DNA of 64,000 nt from Streptomyces chartreusis (GTDB taxonomy: Bacteria; Actinomycetota; Actinomycetes; Streptomycetales; Streptomycetaceae). Both the position numbers and the translations under genes were made by a program. Position 1 is the stretch's first letter. Every line of letters starts with the position of its first letter. The DNA is taken from NCBI RefSeq assembly GCF_008704715.1, contig NZ_CP023689.1, positions 6,014,001 to 6,078,000 of the forward strand, written 5' to 3'. The notes below the pieces were generated by a model. The model saw only the letters and a list, made by a program, of their open reading frames with translations, did not search any database and was not told the DNA's origin. This document shows, piece by piece, positions 27,012 to 34,006 of the stretch.

Positions 27012-27911
27012 ATGAGTAAGCGGCAGGTGCAGAAGATGCTGCGGTTGATCGCGACCGGGGAGCCCGTCGAGCTCACCAGTCCGATGGCCTCCGTGAAGAA
27101 GCTCGCCAAGCTCGCCTTCATCGCCCAGCAGTTCGGCTACGAGTACATGGACGTACGGCAGAGCGGCGGGCGCAACAACGCGCTCGTGATGCTGATCGTG
27201 CCCGACCCGAGCCCGCAGGCCCGTGCCCGTGCCGCGCAGAACTGGGCGCAGTATCCGAACGCCGGTGACGGGGTCTCCGTGCCGCCCCTCGTGCCCGACG
27301 CGCACGAACTCCTCAAGGCCCGCATCAATTTCGACCTCACCGGCAAACACGCCGAGAAGAAGATGTACTGGGCGGCCGGCGGCATCACCCTCGGGTTCGT
27401 GCTCGCCGTCGCGAAGGCCGGCGGGGACGGCGATGCCATCCTCTTCGCCGGACTCGGGTGGGTCGGGCTCATGGCCCTGCTCGGGGTCGGGCTCGTCGTG
27501 ACGCGGAAGCGCAACGCCAAGTTCGCCGCCCGGCTCCAGGCCGCCGGCTTCATGCCGGTGACCGATGAGAGCGGGCGCGTGCGGTATCTGCCGCCGGGCG
27601 GGCAGCTGCCGGGGCACGGGAATCCGTTCGGCGGCGTCGCCAACGGTCCCTACGGCAACCAGCAGCCCGCCCCGGGGCCGTACGGGCCGTACGGCCATCA
27701 GCCGGCTCCGGGTGCCTATGGTCATCAGCCCGCCCCGGCCGCCCCTTACGGCACTCAGCCCCCGGCCGCCCCCTACGGCAACCAGCAGCCCGCCGCCCCC
27801 GGCCACTACCCGCCGCCCCAGCAGCAGCCGTACGGCTACCCCCAGCAGGGCGCCCCGCAGCCGCCGTACCCCCAGCAGAACCCCCACTGGCAGCCGCCCC
27901 AGCAGCACTGA
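27012..27911 (+). CDS. Membrane protein with Pro/Gln/Tyr-rich C terminus
   Basis: This 299-aa protein has a soluble N-terminal domain of about 115 residues (starting MSKRQVQKMLRLIATGEPVE). Two hydrophobic helices follow (GGITLGFVLAVAKAGG and LFAGLGWVGLMALLGVGLVV), then a cytosolic tail rich in YGxQxPAP-type units. The ATG at 27012 has GGGGGGAG about nine bases upstream. No family with known function was recognised. It is not part of the preceding operon because a terminator lies between. Confidence 0.7.
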   Translation: MSKRQVQKMLRLIATGEPVELTSPMASVKKLAKLAFIAQQFGYEYMDVRQSGGRNNALVMLIVPDPSPQARARAAQNWAQYPNAGDGVSVPPLVPDAHELLKARINFDLTGKHAEKKMYWAAGGITLGFVLAVAKAGGDGDAILFAGLGWVGLMALLGVGLVVTRKRNAKFAARLQAAGFMPVTDESGRVRYLPPGGQLPGHGNPFGGVANGPYGNQQPAPGPYGPYGHQPAPGAYGHQPAPAAPYGTQPPAAPYGNQQPAAPGHYPPPQQQPYGYPQQGAPQPPYPQQNPHWQPPQQH

Positions 27912-27990
27912 GGTCTCCGTATCAGGGGGCCTTACGGAGGGGCGCGGTCAGGGAACCTCTCATCCCACCTCCCCACCCGGTGAGAGCAAA

Positions 27991-28006
27991 GTTCCTTTCC
28001 GGTCAC
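27991..28006 (-). promoter_or_regulatory. Candidate GlnR half-site upstream of narK
   Basis: On the minus strand GTGAC-N6-GGAAC matches nine of ten positions of the GlnR half-box gTnAC-N6-GaAAC. It lies about 94 bases before the narK start. GlnR control is inferred from the motif and the nitrogen role of the gene. Confidence 0.3.
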
Positions 28007-28099
28007 TCGGTGCCACAGGCAGGAAACGCGCTCTCCCTACCTTCGGGATCAGCCACTCATAGGCGTGGTGCGATCGAGTCCGAAGACCGTGGAGGCGAC

Positions 28100-29482
28100 A
28101 TGACATCCCCTAGCCCAGCCCCCGTCGCGAGCAGGGGAGGCCACTGGATCGAGCACTGGGACCCCGAGGACGAGGCCTTCTGGAACGAGACCGGGGAGAA
28201 GATCGCCCGGCGGAACCTCTTCTTCTCCGTGCTCTCCGAGCACATCGGGTTCTCGATCTGGACCCTGTGGTCCGTGATGGTGCTGTTCATGGGGCCGGAG
28301 TACGGACTGACCCCCGCCGACAAGTTCACCATCGTCTCGATGGCCACGCTGGTCGGCGCCATCGTCCGCGTGCCCTACACCTTCGCCGTCGCCGTCTTCG
28401 GTGGCCGGAACTGGACGGTCATCTCGGCCAGCCTGCTGCTCGTGCCGACGGTCGCCGCGTTCACGGTCATGGAGCCGGGGACGTCGTTCGGCACCTTCCT
28501 GGTGTGCGCGATGCTGGCCGGCGTCGGCGGCGGCAACTTCGCCTCCAGCATGACCAACATCAACGCCTTCTTCCCGCTCCGCAAGAAGGGCTGGGCCCTC
28601 GGACTCAACGCCGGCGGCGGCAACATCGGCGTCCCGGTCGTACAGCTCGTCGGTCTCGCCGTCATCGGCGCCAGCGGCGGCCCGCGCCTGCTGCTCGGGA
28701 TCTACATCCCGTTCATCGTGATCGCCGCGACCCTCGCCTGGCTGAAGATGGACAGCATCTCGTCCGTCAGGAACGACACCGGCGCCGCCAAGGACGCGGC
28801 CAGGGACCCCCACACCTGGATCATGTCCTTCCTCTACATCGGCACCTTCGGTTCCTTCATCGGGTACTCCTTCGCCTTCGGGCTGGTCCTCCAGACCCAG
28901 TTCGGCCGTACGCCCCTCCAGGCCGCCTACGTCACCTTCATCGGCCCGCTGCTCGGCTCCCTGATCCGCCCCGTCGGCGGCGCGCTCGCGGACCGGTTCG
29001 GCGGCGCGAAGATCACGCTGTGGAACTACGTCGCCATGGCCGCCGCGACCGCCGTGATCGTCGTGGCCTCGATGCAGAAGTCCCTGCCGCTGTTCACCAC
29101 CGCGTTCATCGCCCTGTTCGTGCTCAGCGGGCTCGGCAACGGCTCGACGTTCAAGATGATCCCCGGCATCTTCCACGCCAAGGCCCTCGCCAAGGGACTG
29201 GACGGCGAGGAGGCCGCCGCTCACGGCCGCCGGCTCTCCGGCGCCTCCATGGGGCTCATCGGCGCGGTGGGCGCGCTCGGCGGACTCGGCATCAACCTCG
29301 CCTTCCGCCAGTCCTTCCTCACCGTGGGCTCCGGCACCGGTGCCTTCGTCGCCTTCCTCGCCTTCTACGGCCTCTGCTTCGTGGTCACCTGGGCCGTATA
29401 CCTTCGCCGCCCGGCTGTCACCGAGACCGACGCCACACCGGCCACGGAGGCAAAGCCGCAGCTCAGCTACGCCGAGGTGTGA
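28100..29482 (+). CDS. narK: Nitrate/nitrite transporter NarK
   Basis: This 460-aa MFS protein of the nitrate/nitrite porter family has about 12 helices. The diagnostic nitrate signature appears around AGVGGGNFASSMTNINAFFP, and a second glycine-rich stretch at LGLNAGGGNIGVPVVQL. The N terminus (HWIEHWDPEDEAFWNETGEK) is also typical of NarK proteins. The start ATG has GGAGG at 28091-28095. It imports nitrate or exports nitrite. The neighbour nnaR regulates nitrate assimilation, supporting this role. Confidence 0.9.
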   Translation: MTSPSPAPVASRGGHWIEHWDPEDEAFWNETGEKIARRNLFFSVLSEHIGFSIWTLWSVMVLFMGPEYGLTPADKFTIVSMATLVGAIVRVPYTFAVAVFGGRNWTVISASLLLVPTVAAFTVMEPGTSFGTFLVCAMLAGVGGGNFASSMTNINAFFPLRKKGWALGLNAGGGNIGVPVVQLVGLAVIGASGGPRLLLGIYIPFIVIAATLAWLKMDSISSVRNDTGAAKDAARDPHTWIMSFLYIGTFGSFIGYSFAFGLVLQTQFGRTPLQAAYVTFIGPLLGSLIRPVGGALADRFGGAKITLWNYVAMAAATAVIVVASMQKSLPLFTTAFIALFVLSGLGNGSTFKMIPGIFHAKALAKGLDGEEAAAHGRRLSGASMGLIGAVGALGGLGINLAFRQSFLTVGSGTGAFVAFLAFYGLCFVVTWAVYLRRPAVTETDATPATEAKPQLSYAEV

Positions 29483-29483
29483 C

Positions 29484-29521
29484 GTAACACCGCCGACATA
29501 CGGCCGAACCGAGCCTGTCAC
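29484..29521 (+). promoter_or_regulatory. Candidate GlnR box upstream of nnaR
   Basis: GTAAC (29484) is a perfect a-site and is followed at exact 11-base steps by GACAT, GAACC and GTCAC, which fit GaAAC/gTnAC only partly. nnaR is a known GlnR target in S. coelicolor, which raises the plausibility. The site overlaps the narK terminator arm. Confidence 0.3.
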
Positions 29522-29539
29522 GCACCGTTGACAGGCTCG
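29510..29539 (+). terminator. Terminator of narK
   Basis: A perfect 11-bp stem CGAGCCTGTCA/TGACAGGCTCG with an eight-base loop begins 28 bases after the narK stop, without a T run. Confidence 0.65.
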
Positions 29540-29638
29540 ATCGGCATGCAGATGGGACCACCACGGGTGCGTTCAGGAACACCCGATGGTGTGCTCACCT
29601 GAGGCAGGCAACACGACTCGAGTGCGGGACGAGAGTTT

Positions 29639-30790
29639 ATGTACGACGAACAGCAGCAACCCGAACACGGGCCCCTCGCGGGGTTCACCGTGGGCGTGAC
29701 CGCCGCGCGCCGCGCCGACGAGCTCGGAGCGCTGCTCCAGCGGCGCGGTGCCGTCGTCCTGCACGCCCCCGCCCTGCGGATCGTGCCGCTCGCCGACGAC
29801 AGCGAGCTGCTCGCGGCCACCAAGGAGATCATCCAGCGGACGCCGGACGTCGTGGTCGCCACGACCGCGATCGGGTTCCGGGGGTGGATCGAGGCCGCCG
29901 ACGGGTGGGGGCTCGGTGAGGATCTGCTGGAGCGGTTGCGGGGGGTCGAGCTGCTCGCTCGCGGGCCCAAGGTCAAGGGCGCGGTGCGGGCCGCCGGGCT
30001 GACCGAGGAGTGGTCCCCGTCCAGCGAGTCCATGGCCGAGGTGCTGGACCGGCTGCTGGAGGAGGGCGTCGAGGGGCGCCGTATCGCCATACAGCTGCAC
30101 GGGGAGCCGCTGCCCGGGTTCGTGGAGTCGCTGCGGGCCGGGGGAGCGGAGGTGCTCGGGGTGCCGGTGTACCGGTGGCTGCCGCCGGAGGACATCGGGC
30201 CGGTGGACCGGCTGCTGGACGCCGCGGTCTCCCGTGGCCTCGACGCCGTCACCTTCACCAGCGCGCCCGCCGCGGCGTCGCTGCTGTCGCGGGCGGAGGA
30301 GCGGGGGCTGCTGCCCGAACTGCTCGCCGCCCTCGCCCATGACGTGGTTCCTGCCTGTGTCGGGCCGGTCACCGCCCTGCCGCTCCAGGCCCTCGGCGTC
30401 GACACCGTCCAGCCCGAACGCTTCCGGCTCGGGCCGCTCGTGCAGTTGCTCTGCCAGGAACTTCCCGGGCGGGCCCGGTCGTTGCCGATCGCCGGTCACC
30501 GGGTGGAGATCCGGGGGCACGCGGTCCTGGTGGACGGCGCGCTGCGGCCGGTGCCGCCTGCGGGGATGTCGTTGCTGCGGGCGTTGTCGCGGCGGCCCGG
30601 GTGGGTGGTCGCGCGTGCGGAGCTGTTGCGGGCGTTGCCGGGGGCCGGGCGGGACGAGCATGCGGTGGAGACGGCGATGGCTCGGTTGCGGGCGGCCCTC
30701 GGGGCGCCGAAGTTGATCCAGACGGTGGTGAAGCGGGGGTATCGGCTGGCGTTGGATCCGGCGGCGGACGCGAAGTACGCGGACGCGTGA
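29639..30790 (+). CDS. nnaR: Nitrate-assimilation regulator NnaR (HemD-like domain plus winged helix)
   Basis: This 383-aa protein has an N-terminal uroporphyrinogen-III-synthase-like domain (about 14-265, FTVGVTAARRADELGALLQ and AVTFTSAPAAASLL). It is fused to a C-terminal OmpR/PhoB-type winged helix (about 283-375, RPGWVVARAELLRAL and TAMARLRAALG, ending VVKRGYRLAL). The same architecture is described for NnaR of S. coelicolor, a GlnR target and co-activator of nitrate/nitrite assimilation genes. It is therefore probably a regulator and not the housekeeping HemD. The location directly after narK fits. Confidence 0.85.
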   Translation: MYDEQQQPEHGPLAGFTVGVTAARRADELGALLQRRGAVVLHAPALRIVPLADDSELLAATKEIIQRTPDVVVATTAIGFRGWIEAADGWGLGEDLLERLRGVELLARGPKVKGAVRAAGLTEEWSPSSESMAEVLDRLLEEGVEGRRIAIQLHGEPLPGFVESLRAGGAEVLGVPVYRWLPPEDIGPVDRLLDAAVSRGLDAVTFTSAPAAASLLSRAEERGLLPELLAALAHDVVPACVGPVTALPLQALGVDTVQPERFRLGPLVQLLCQELPGRARSLPIAGHRVEIRGHAVLVDGALRPVPPAGMSLLRALSRRPGWVVARAELLRALPGAGRDEHAVETAMARLRAALGAPKLIQTVVKRGYRLALDPAADAKYADA

Positions 30791-30828
30791 GGTTCTTTTC
30801 GCCCCCGCCGCCCCTACCCGTCCCGTCC

Positions 30829-30898
30829 CCGGGGGCTGCCGCCCCCGGACCCCCGCATCGGCCCTGAACGGGCCTCGTCCTCAAACGCCGGACGGGCT
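30829..30898 (-). repeat. Interspersed repeat (GTCCGGCG-type) with hairpin, copy 2
   Basis: This is the inverted counterpart of 5660-5728; the core at 30871-30898 differs at two of 28 bases. The hairpin CCGGGGGC/GCCCCCGG (30829-30836/30841-30848) lies between the convergent nnaR and DUF1772 genes and may terminate both. Confidence 0.7.
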
Positions 30899-30925
30899 CA
30901 AAGGGGGGGGCGGACCGGCCCGCTG

Positions 30926-31438
30926 TCACACGCCGGACGGGCTGGTGGGCGCCGACCGGCGCTGAGCCCGGCCGTATCCCACCAACGCCCGCCCCAGACA
31001 CCCCACCGCCACCGTCGACAGCACCGCCCGCACCACATTCCAAGCCACCCACGGATCCTCGAACTCCTCCCGCAGCGCGCTCGGCGACCCCGCCTCCGTG
31101 AGGCCGTTGTTCAGTGGGATGTTGAAGGCGACCGTCACCAGGAACGCCAGCCCGTAGGCCATCAGCGCTCCCCACACCCACCACCGGTAGGGCCGGGCGC
31201 GCAGTTGCCACGCCGACACCCCCGTCAGCACCAGCGCCCCGAGGAAGCCGAGCAGGAACACCGGGTTCTGGATCACGTCGTTGATGTCGCGCATGACGTC
31301 GACGAACACCCGGTCGTCGCTGCGTGCCAGCGCCGGCATCACGGCGCAGGCGAAGATGTAGAAGGCCCCGGCGATCAGGGCGGTCGCGACCGTGGCCGCG
31401 CCCAGTACCGTTCCGGCGATCGTGTCGTTTCGTGTCAT
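30926..31438 (-). CDS. DUF1772 (anthrone-oxygenase-like) membrane protein
   Basis: This 170-aa integral membrane protein has four helices (TVATALIAGAFYIFACAVM, PVFLLGFLGALVLTGV, WVWGALMAYGLAFLVTV and a C-terminal one). DUF1772 features are visible: FYIFACAVMPAL near the N terminus and NIPLNNGL between helices 3 and 4. Some fungal relatives are anthrone oxygenases, but for bacterial members the role is unknown. The gene is monocistronic and convergent with nnaR. Confidence 0.75.
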   Translation of the reverse strand: MTRNDTIAGTVLGAATVATALIAGAFYIFACAVMPALARSDDRVFVDVMRDINDVIQNPVFLLGFLGALVLTGVSAWQLRARPYRWWVWGALMAYGLAFLVTVAFNIPLNNGLTEAGSPSALREEFEDPWVAWNVVRAVLSTVAVGCLGRALVGYGRAQRRSAPTSPSGV

Positions 31439-31657
31439 GCCCCCCAGTCAACGGCCGCGCGGGCGCCCCGAACATGGCCGTCACGCGCAGCCGCATACGC
31501 GGTCGTCCAGCGCCAACCGCCGGTACGAGGGGTTCCGGCCCCGCCGCGGGGCAGGCACTGTAAGGGGGAACGGTTCCCCCAGATCTCCCCCCAGCTCTCC
31601 TCACGGCATCTCACCGACCCCTCCTGACCGGGTTGACCCCTAGGCGGTGACAGGCAC

Positions 31658-32254
31658 ATGGCACTGGGTACGGCCACGGACCCGTACGAACTGCGCTTCG
31701 ACGCCGGGCGGATCTCTCTGGATCTCCTCGCGACCACACACCCGGAGGAACGGTTCGACTCCGTCGAGGTGCTGTGTGCCTGGATAGTCGGCGCCGGTCT
31801 CGTCCCGCCCGGCACCCCGCTGGCCCACGCCGGCCCGCCCTGGCTGGTGGACTTCCGTGAACTACGCGGACGAATAGGACAGTTGGTGCGCGGCTCGCTC
31901 GCCCCCGAGCCCTGGCCGTCGTACGACATCGCGCTCGCCCGGGTTAACGACGTCGCCCTCGCCGCGCCCCCGGCCCCGCGTGCCGTACGCGGGGAGGACG
32001 GCACGCTGGTGCGGGAGTTGGATCATCCGCCGGAGTGCGCCGCGCTCCTCGGGGCCGTCGCCCGGGACGCGCTGGAGCTGCTCACGGACCCCGTCGCGCG
32101 GGCCGCGCTCAGAGAGTGCGAAGGGGACAACTGCCCCATCGTCTACCTCGACACCTCACGGGGGCGCAGGAGGCGTTGGTGCTCCAGTGAGGTCTGCGGG
32201 AACCGCGAAAGGGTGGCCCGGCATCGTCGCCGAACGGCACTCACCCGAGCCTGA
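31658..32254 (+). CDS. CGNR zinc-finger / ABATE-domain protein, probable regulator
   Basis: This 198-aa protein has an N-terminal ABATE-type domain (LRFDAGRISLDLLATTHPEE) and a C-terminal CGNR zinc finger: CEGDNCPIVYLDTSRGRRRR-type sequence followed by WCSSEVCGNRERVARHRRR. The four cysteines should bind zinc and the basic end should contact DNA. This family is thought to act as a transcription factor, but targets are unknown. The ATG at 31658 follows GTGACAGGCAC with only a weak ribosome-binding site. Confidence 0.82.
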   Translation: MALGTATDPYELRFDAGRISLDLLATTHPEERFDSVEVLCAWIVGAGLVPPGTPLAHAGPPWLVDFRELRGRIGQLVRGSLAPEPWPSYDIALARVNDVALAAPPAPRAVRGEDGTLVRELDHPPECAALLGAVARDALELLTDPVARAALRECEGDNCPIVYLDTSRGRRRRWCSSEVCGNRERVARHRRRTALTRA

Positions 32255-32383
32255 CAGTCCGTTATGCGGCTTCTGTGAAACGGTCGTCGAAGTGATTTCG
32301 ATTACATGCCGTTTACCTACGCCACCGTAGGGAAGCGTGGAGATGATCTTGCCGATGTGACGGAAATGTAAAGATCGCGCGGT

Positions 32384-32411
32384 GGGAATGTGCTGCCATG
32401 TCCAGCTCGTC
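32384..32411 (+). promoter_or_regulatory. Candidate ECF-type promoter upstream of sigU
   Basis: GGGAAT-N18-CGTC resembles promoters of ECF sigma factors. It lies about 110 bases before the sigU start in a 265-base gap, as expected if the sigma factor drives its own gene. No closely matching second site was found elsewhere in the window. Confidence 0.35.
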
Positions 32412-32519
32412 ACGTCACTCGGAAGAAAACTGTCGCCTCACTTTGAACACCCAACGCGCCCCTTCCGTACGGGTAGTCGAGCGACCGACTGGGGGAACCC
32501 CCGGACATCGGAGGTGGGC

Positions 32520-33095
32520 GTGCGCAAGGATTCCGTCGTGGCCAATGAACGTGGATCGAGGGCCCGACATCGCATGTCCCAGCCCTCGGAACCTGATGAG
32601 GAGCTGATGCGTGCGCTGTACAGAGAGCACGCCGGACCCCTCCTTGCGTATGTCCTTCGACTGGTCGCCGGTGACCGGCAACGAGCAGAGGACGTTGTGC
32701 AGGAGACGCTCATCCGTGCCTGGAAGAACGCCGGACAGCTCAATCGAGCGACCGGATCGGTACGCCCCTGGCTGGTGACGGTCGCCCGGCGCATCGTCAT
32801 CGACGGCCACCGCAGCCGGCAGGCCCGGCCGCAGGAGGTCGATCCGTCGCCGCTGGAGGTCATCCCCGCGGAGGACGAGATCGACAAGGCGCTGTGGCTG
32901 ATGACGCTGTCGGACGCACTCGACGACCTGACCCCCGCCCACCGGGAGGTTCTGGTCGAGACGTACTTCAAGGGGCGTACGGTCAATGAGGCGGCCGAGA
33001 CGCTGGGCATACCCAGTGGCACCGTTCGCTCAAGGGTTTTCTATGCCCTGCGGTCGATGAAGCTGGCTCTGGAGGAGCGGGGGGTGACGGCGTGA
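32520..33095 (+). CDS. sigU: ECF sigma factor SigU
   Basis: This 191-aa ECF-type sigma factor has region 2 at about 35-100 (ALYREHAGPLLAYVLRLV and DVVQETLIRAWKN) and region 4 near the C terminus (LTPAHREVLVETYFKGRTVN, then IPSGTVRSRVFYALRSMK). The GTG at 32520 has GGAGG five bases upstream and is the best start; an internal ATG at 32574 (MSQPSEPDEE) is possible. The next gene encodes a zinc-binding anti-sigma factor and overlaps by four bases. Sequence and context match sigU of S. coelicolor, linked there to secretion and development. Confidence 0.87.
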   Translation: MRKDSVVANERGSRARHRMSQPSEPDEELMRALYREHAGPLLAYVLRLVAGDRQRAEDVVQETLIRAWKNAGQLNRATGSVRPWLVTVARRIVIDGHRSRQARPQEVDPSPLEVIPAEDEIDKALWLMTLSDALDDLTPAHREVLVETYFKGRTVNEAAETLGIPSGTVRSRVFYALRSMKLALEERGVTA

Positions 33096-33937
33096 TGAGT
33101 GTTTACGGGGGAAACCAGGGATTCGGGATGGGCGGTTCGGGTATGTCTGGGTCCATGAGCCCCATGCAGGGACGACCGGGCCCGAGCGAGCACGAAACCG
33201 TCGGCGCCTACGCCCTCGGGATTCTCGACGACGCCGAGGCAACCGCTTTCGAGGCTCATCTCGCGACCTGCGAATGGTGCGCCCAGCAACTGGACGAACT
33301 CGCCGGAATGGAACCGATGCTGGCCGCGCTCGCGGACCTGCCCGGATCCGGTTCACCCGCGATCGGTGAGTCCCTGTCGGCGAAGCCCAGCCCGCGCATC
33401 GTGCACAACCTCGTGGACGAGGTCGCCGAGCACCGCGCCCAGAAGCGCCGGCGCAGTTTCTACATGGTGGCCGCGGCCGCCGCGCTGATCGTCGCCGGCC
33501 CGTTCGCCGCGATGGCGGCCAGTGGCGGCAGCGACAGCGGTGGTGACGACGGCAACCGGGTCGTGGCCGCGGCGAACCCGGCCAAGGACCTGTTCACCGG
33601 CATCGAGAACAAGGTCTCGGGTTCCGACGCGAAGACCGGGGTCACCGCGACCGTCGGCCTGGACGGGAAGCCCTGGGGCACCCAGACGGGTCTTGAGCTC
33701 AAGGGCGTCAAGGGCCCGCTCAAATGTTCCCTGATCTTCGTCGGCAAGGACGGCCAGCGCGAGACGGCGGCCTCCTGGTCCGTCCCCAAGTGGGGCTACG
33801 GCATCCCGGACGCCAAGACCGAGCAGGCCAGGAACCCGCTCTACGTCAGCGGCGGCGTGTCCATGGCACCCGACGAGGTCGATCATGTCGAGGTCATGGA
33901 CTTCGACGGAAACAAGCTCGTCGAGGTCGACGTGTAG
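33092..33937 (+). CDS. rsuA: Zinc-binding membrane anti-sigma factor (RsuA-like)
   Basis: This 281-aa partner of SigU (start GTG 33092, or ATG 33095) overlaps the sigma gene (GTGATG). A short Gly/Met-rich N terminus precedes the ZAS domain, with the HxxxCxxC motif in HLATCEWC and an upstream histidine in PSEHETVGAYALG. A single helix (FYMVAAAAALIVAGPFAAMA) crosses the membrane near residues 128-148. The C-terminal outer domain is anti-sigma-K-like (ATVGLDGKPWGTQTGLELKG). It should hold SigU inactive at the membrane until a signal releases it. Confidence 0.87.
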   Translation: MMSVYGGNQGFGMGGSGMSGSMSPMQGRPGPSEHETVGAYALGILDDAEATAFEAHLATCEWCAQQLDELAGMEPMLAALADLPGSGSPAIGESLSAKPSPRIVHNLVDEVAEHRAQKRRRSFYMVAAAAALIVAGPFAAMAASGGSDSGGDDGNRVVAAANPAKDLFTGIENKVSGSDAKTGVTATVGLDGKPWGTQTGLELKGVKGPLKCSLIFVGKDGQRETAASWSVPKWGYGIPDAKTEQARNPLYVSGGVSMAPDEVDHVEVMDFDGNKLVEVDV

Positions 33938-34006
33938 TCGACGTAGCTTTTCCGGGTCCCCTTCGCGTACGGTTGACGGCTGCCCAGCACGTCAGAAGGG
34001 GGCCCG

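Noticed and set aside
33938-34006. Rifamycin-associated element upstream of helD
   Set aside because: No matching palindrome is found in the short gap; resistance-type induction cannot be claimed.
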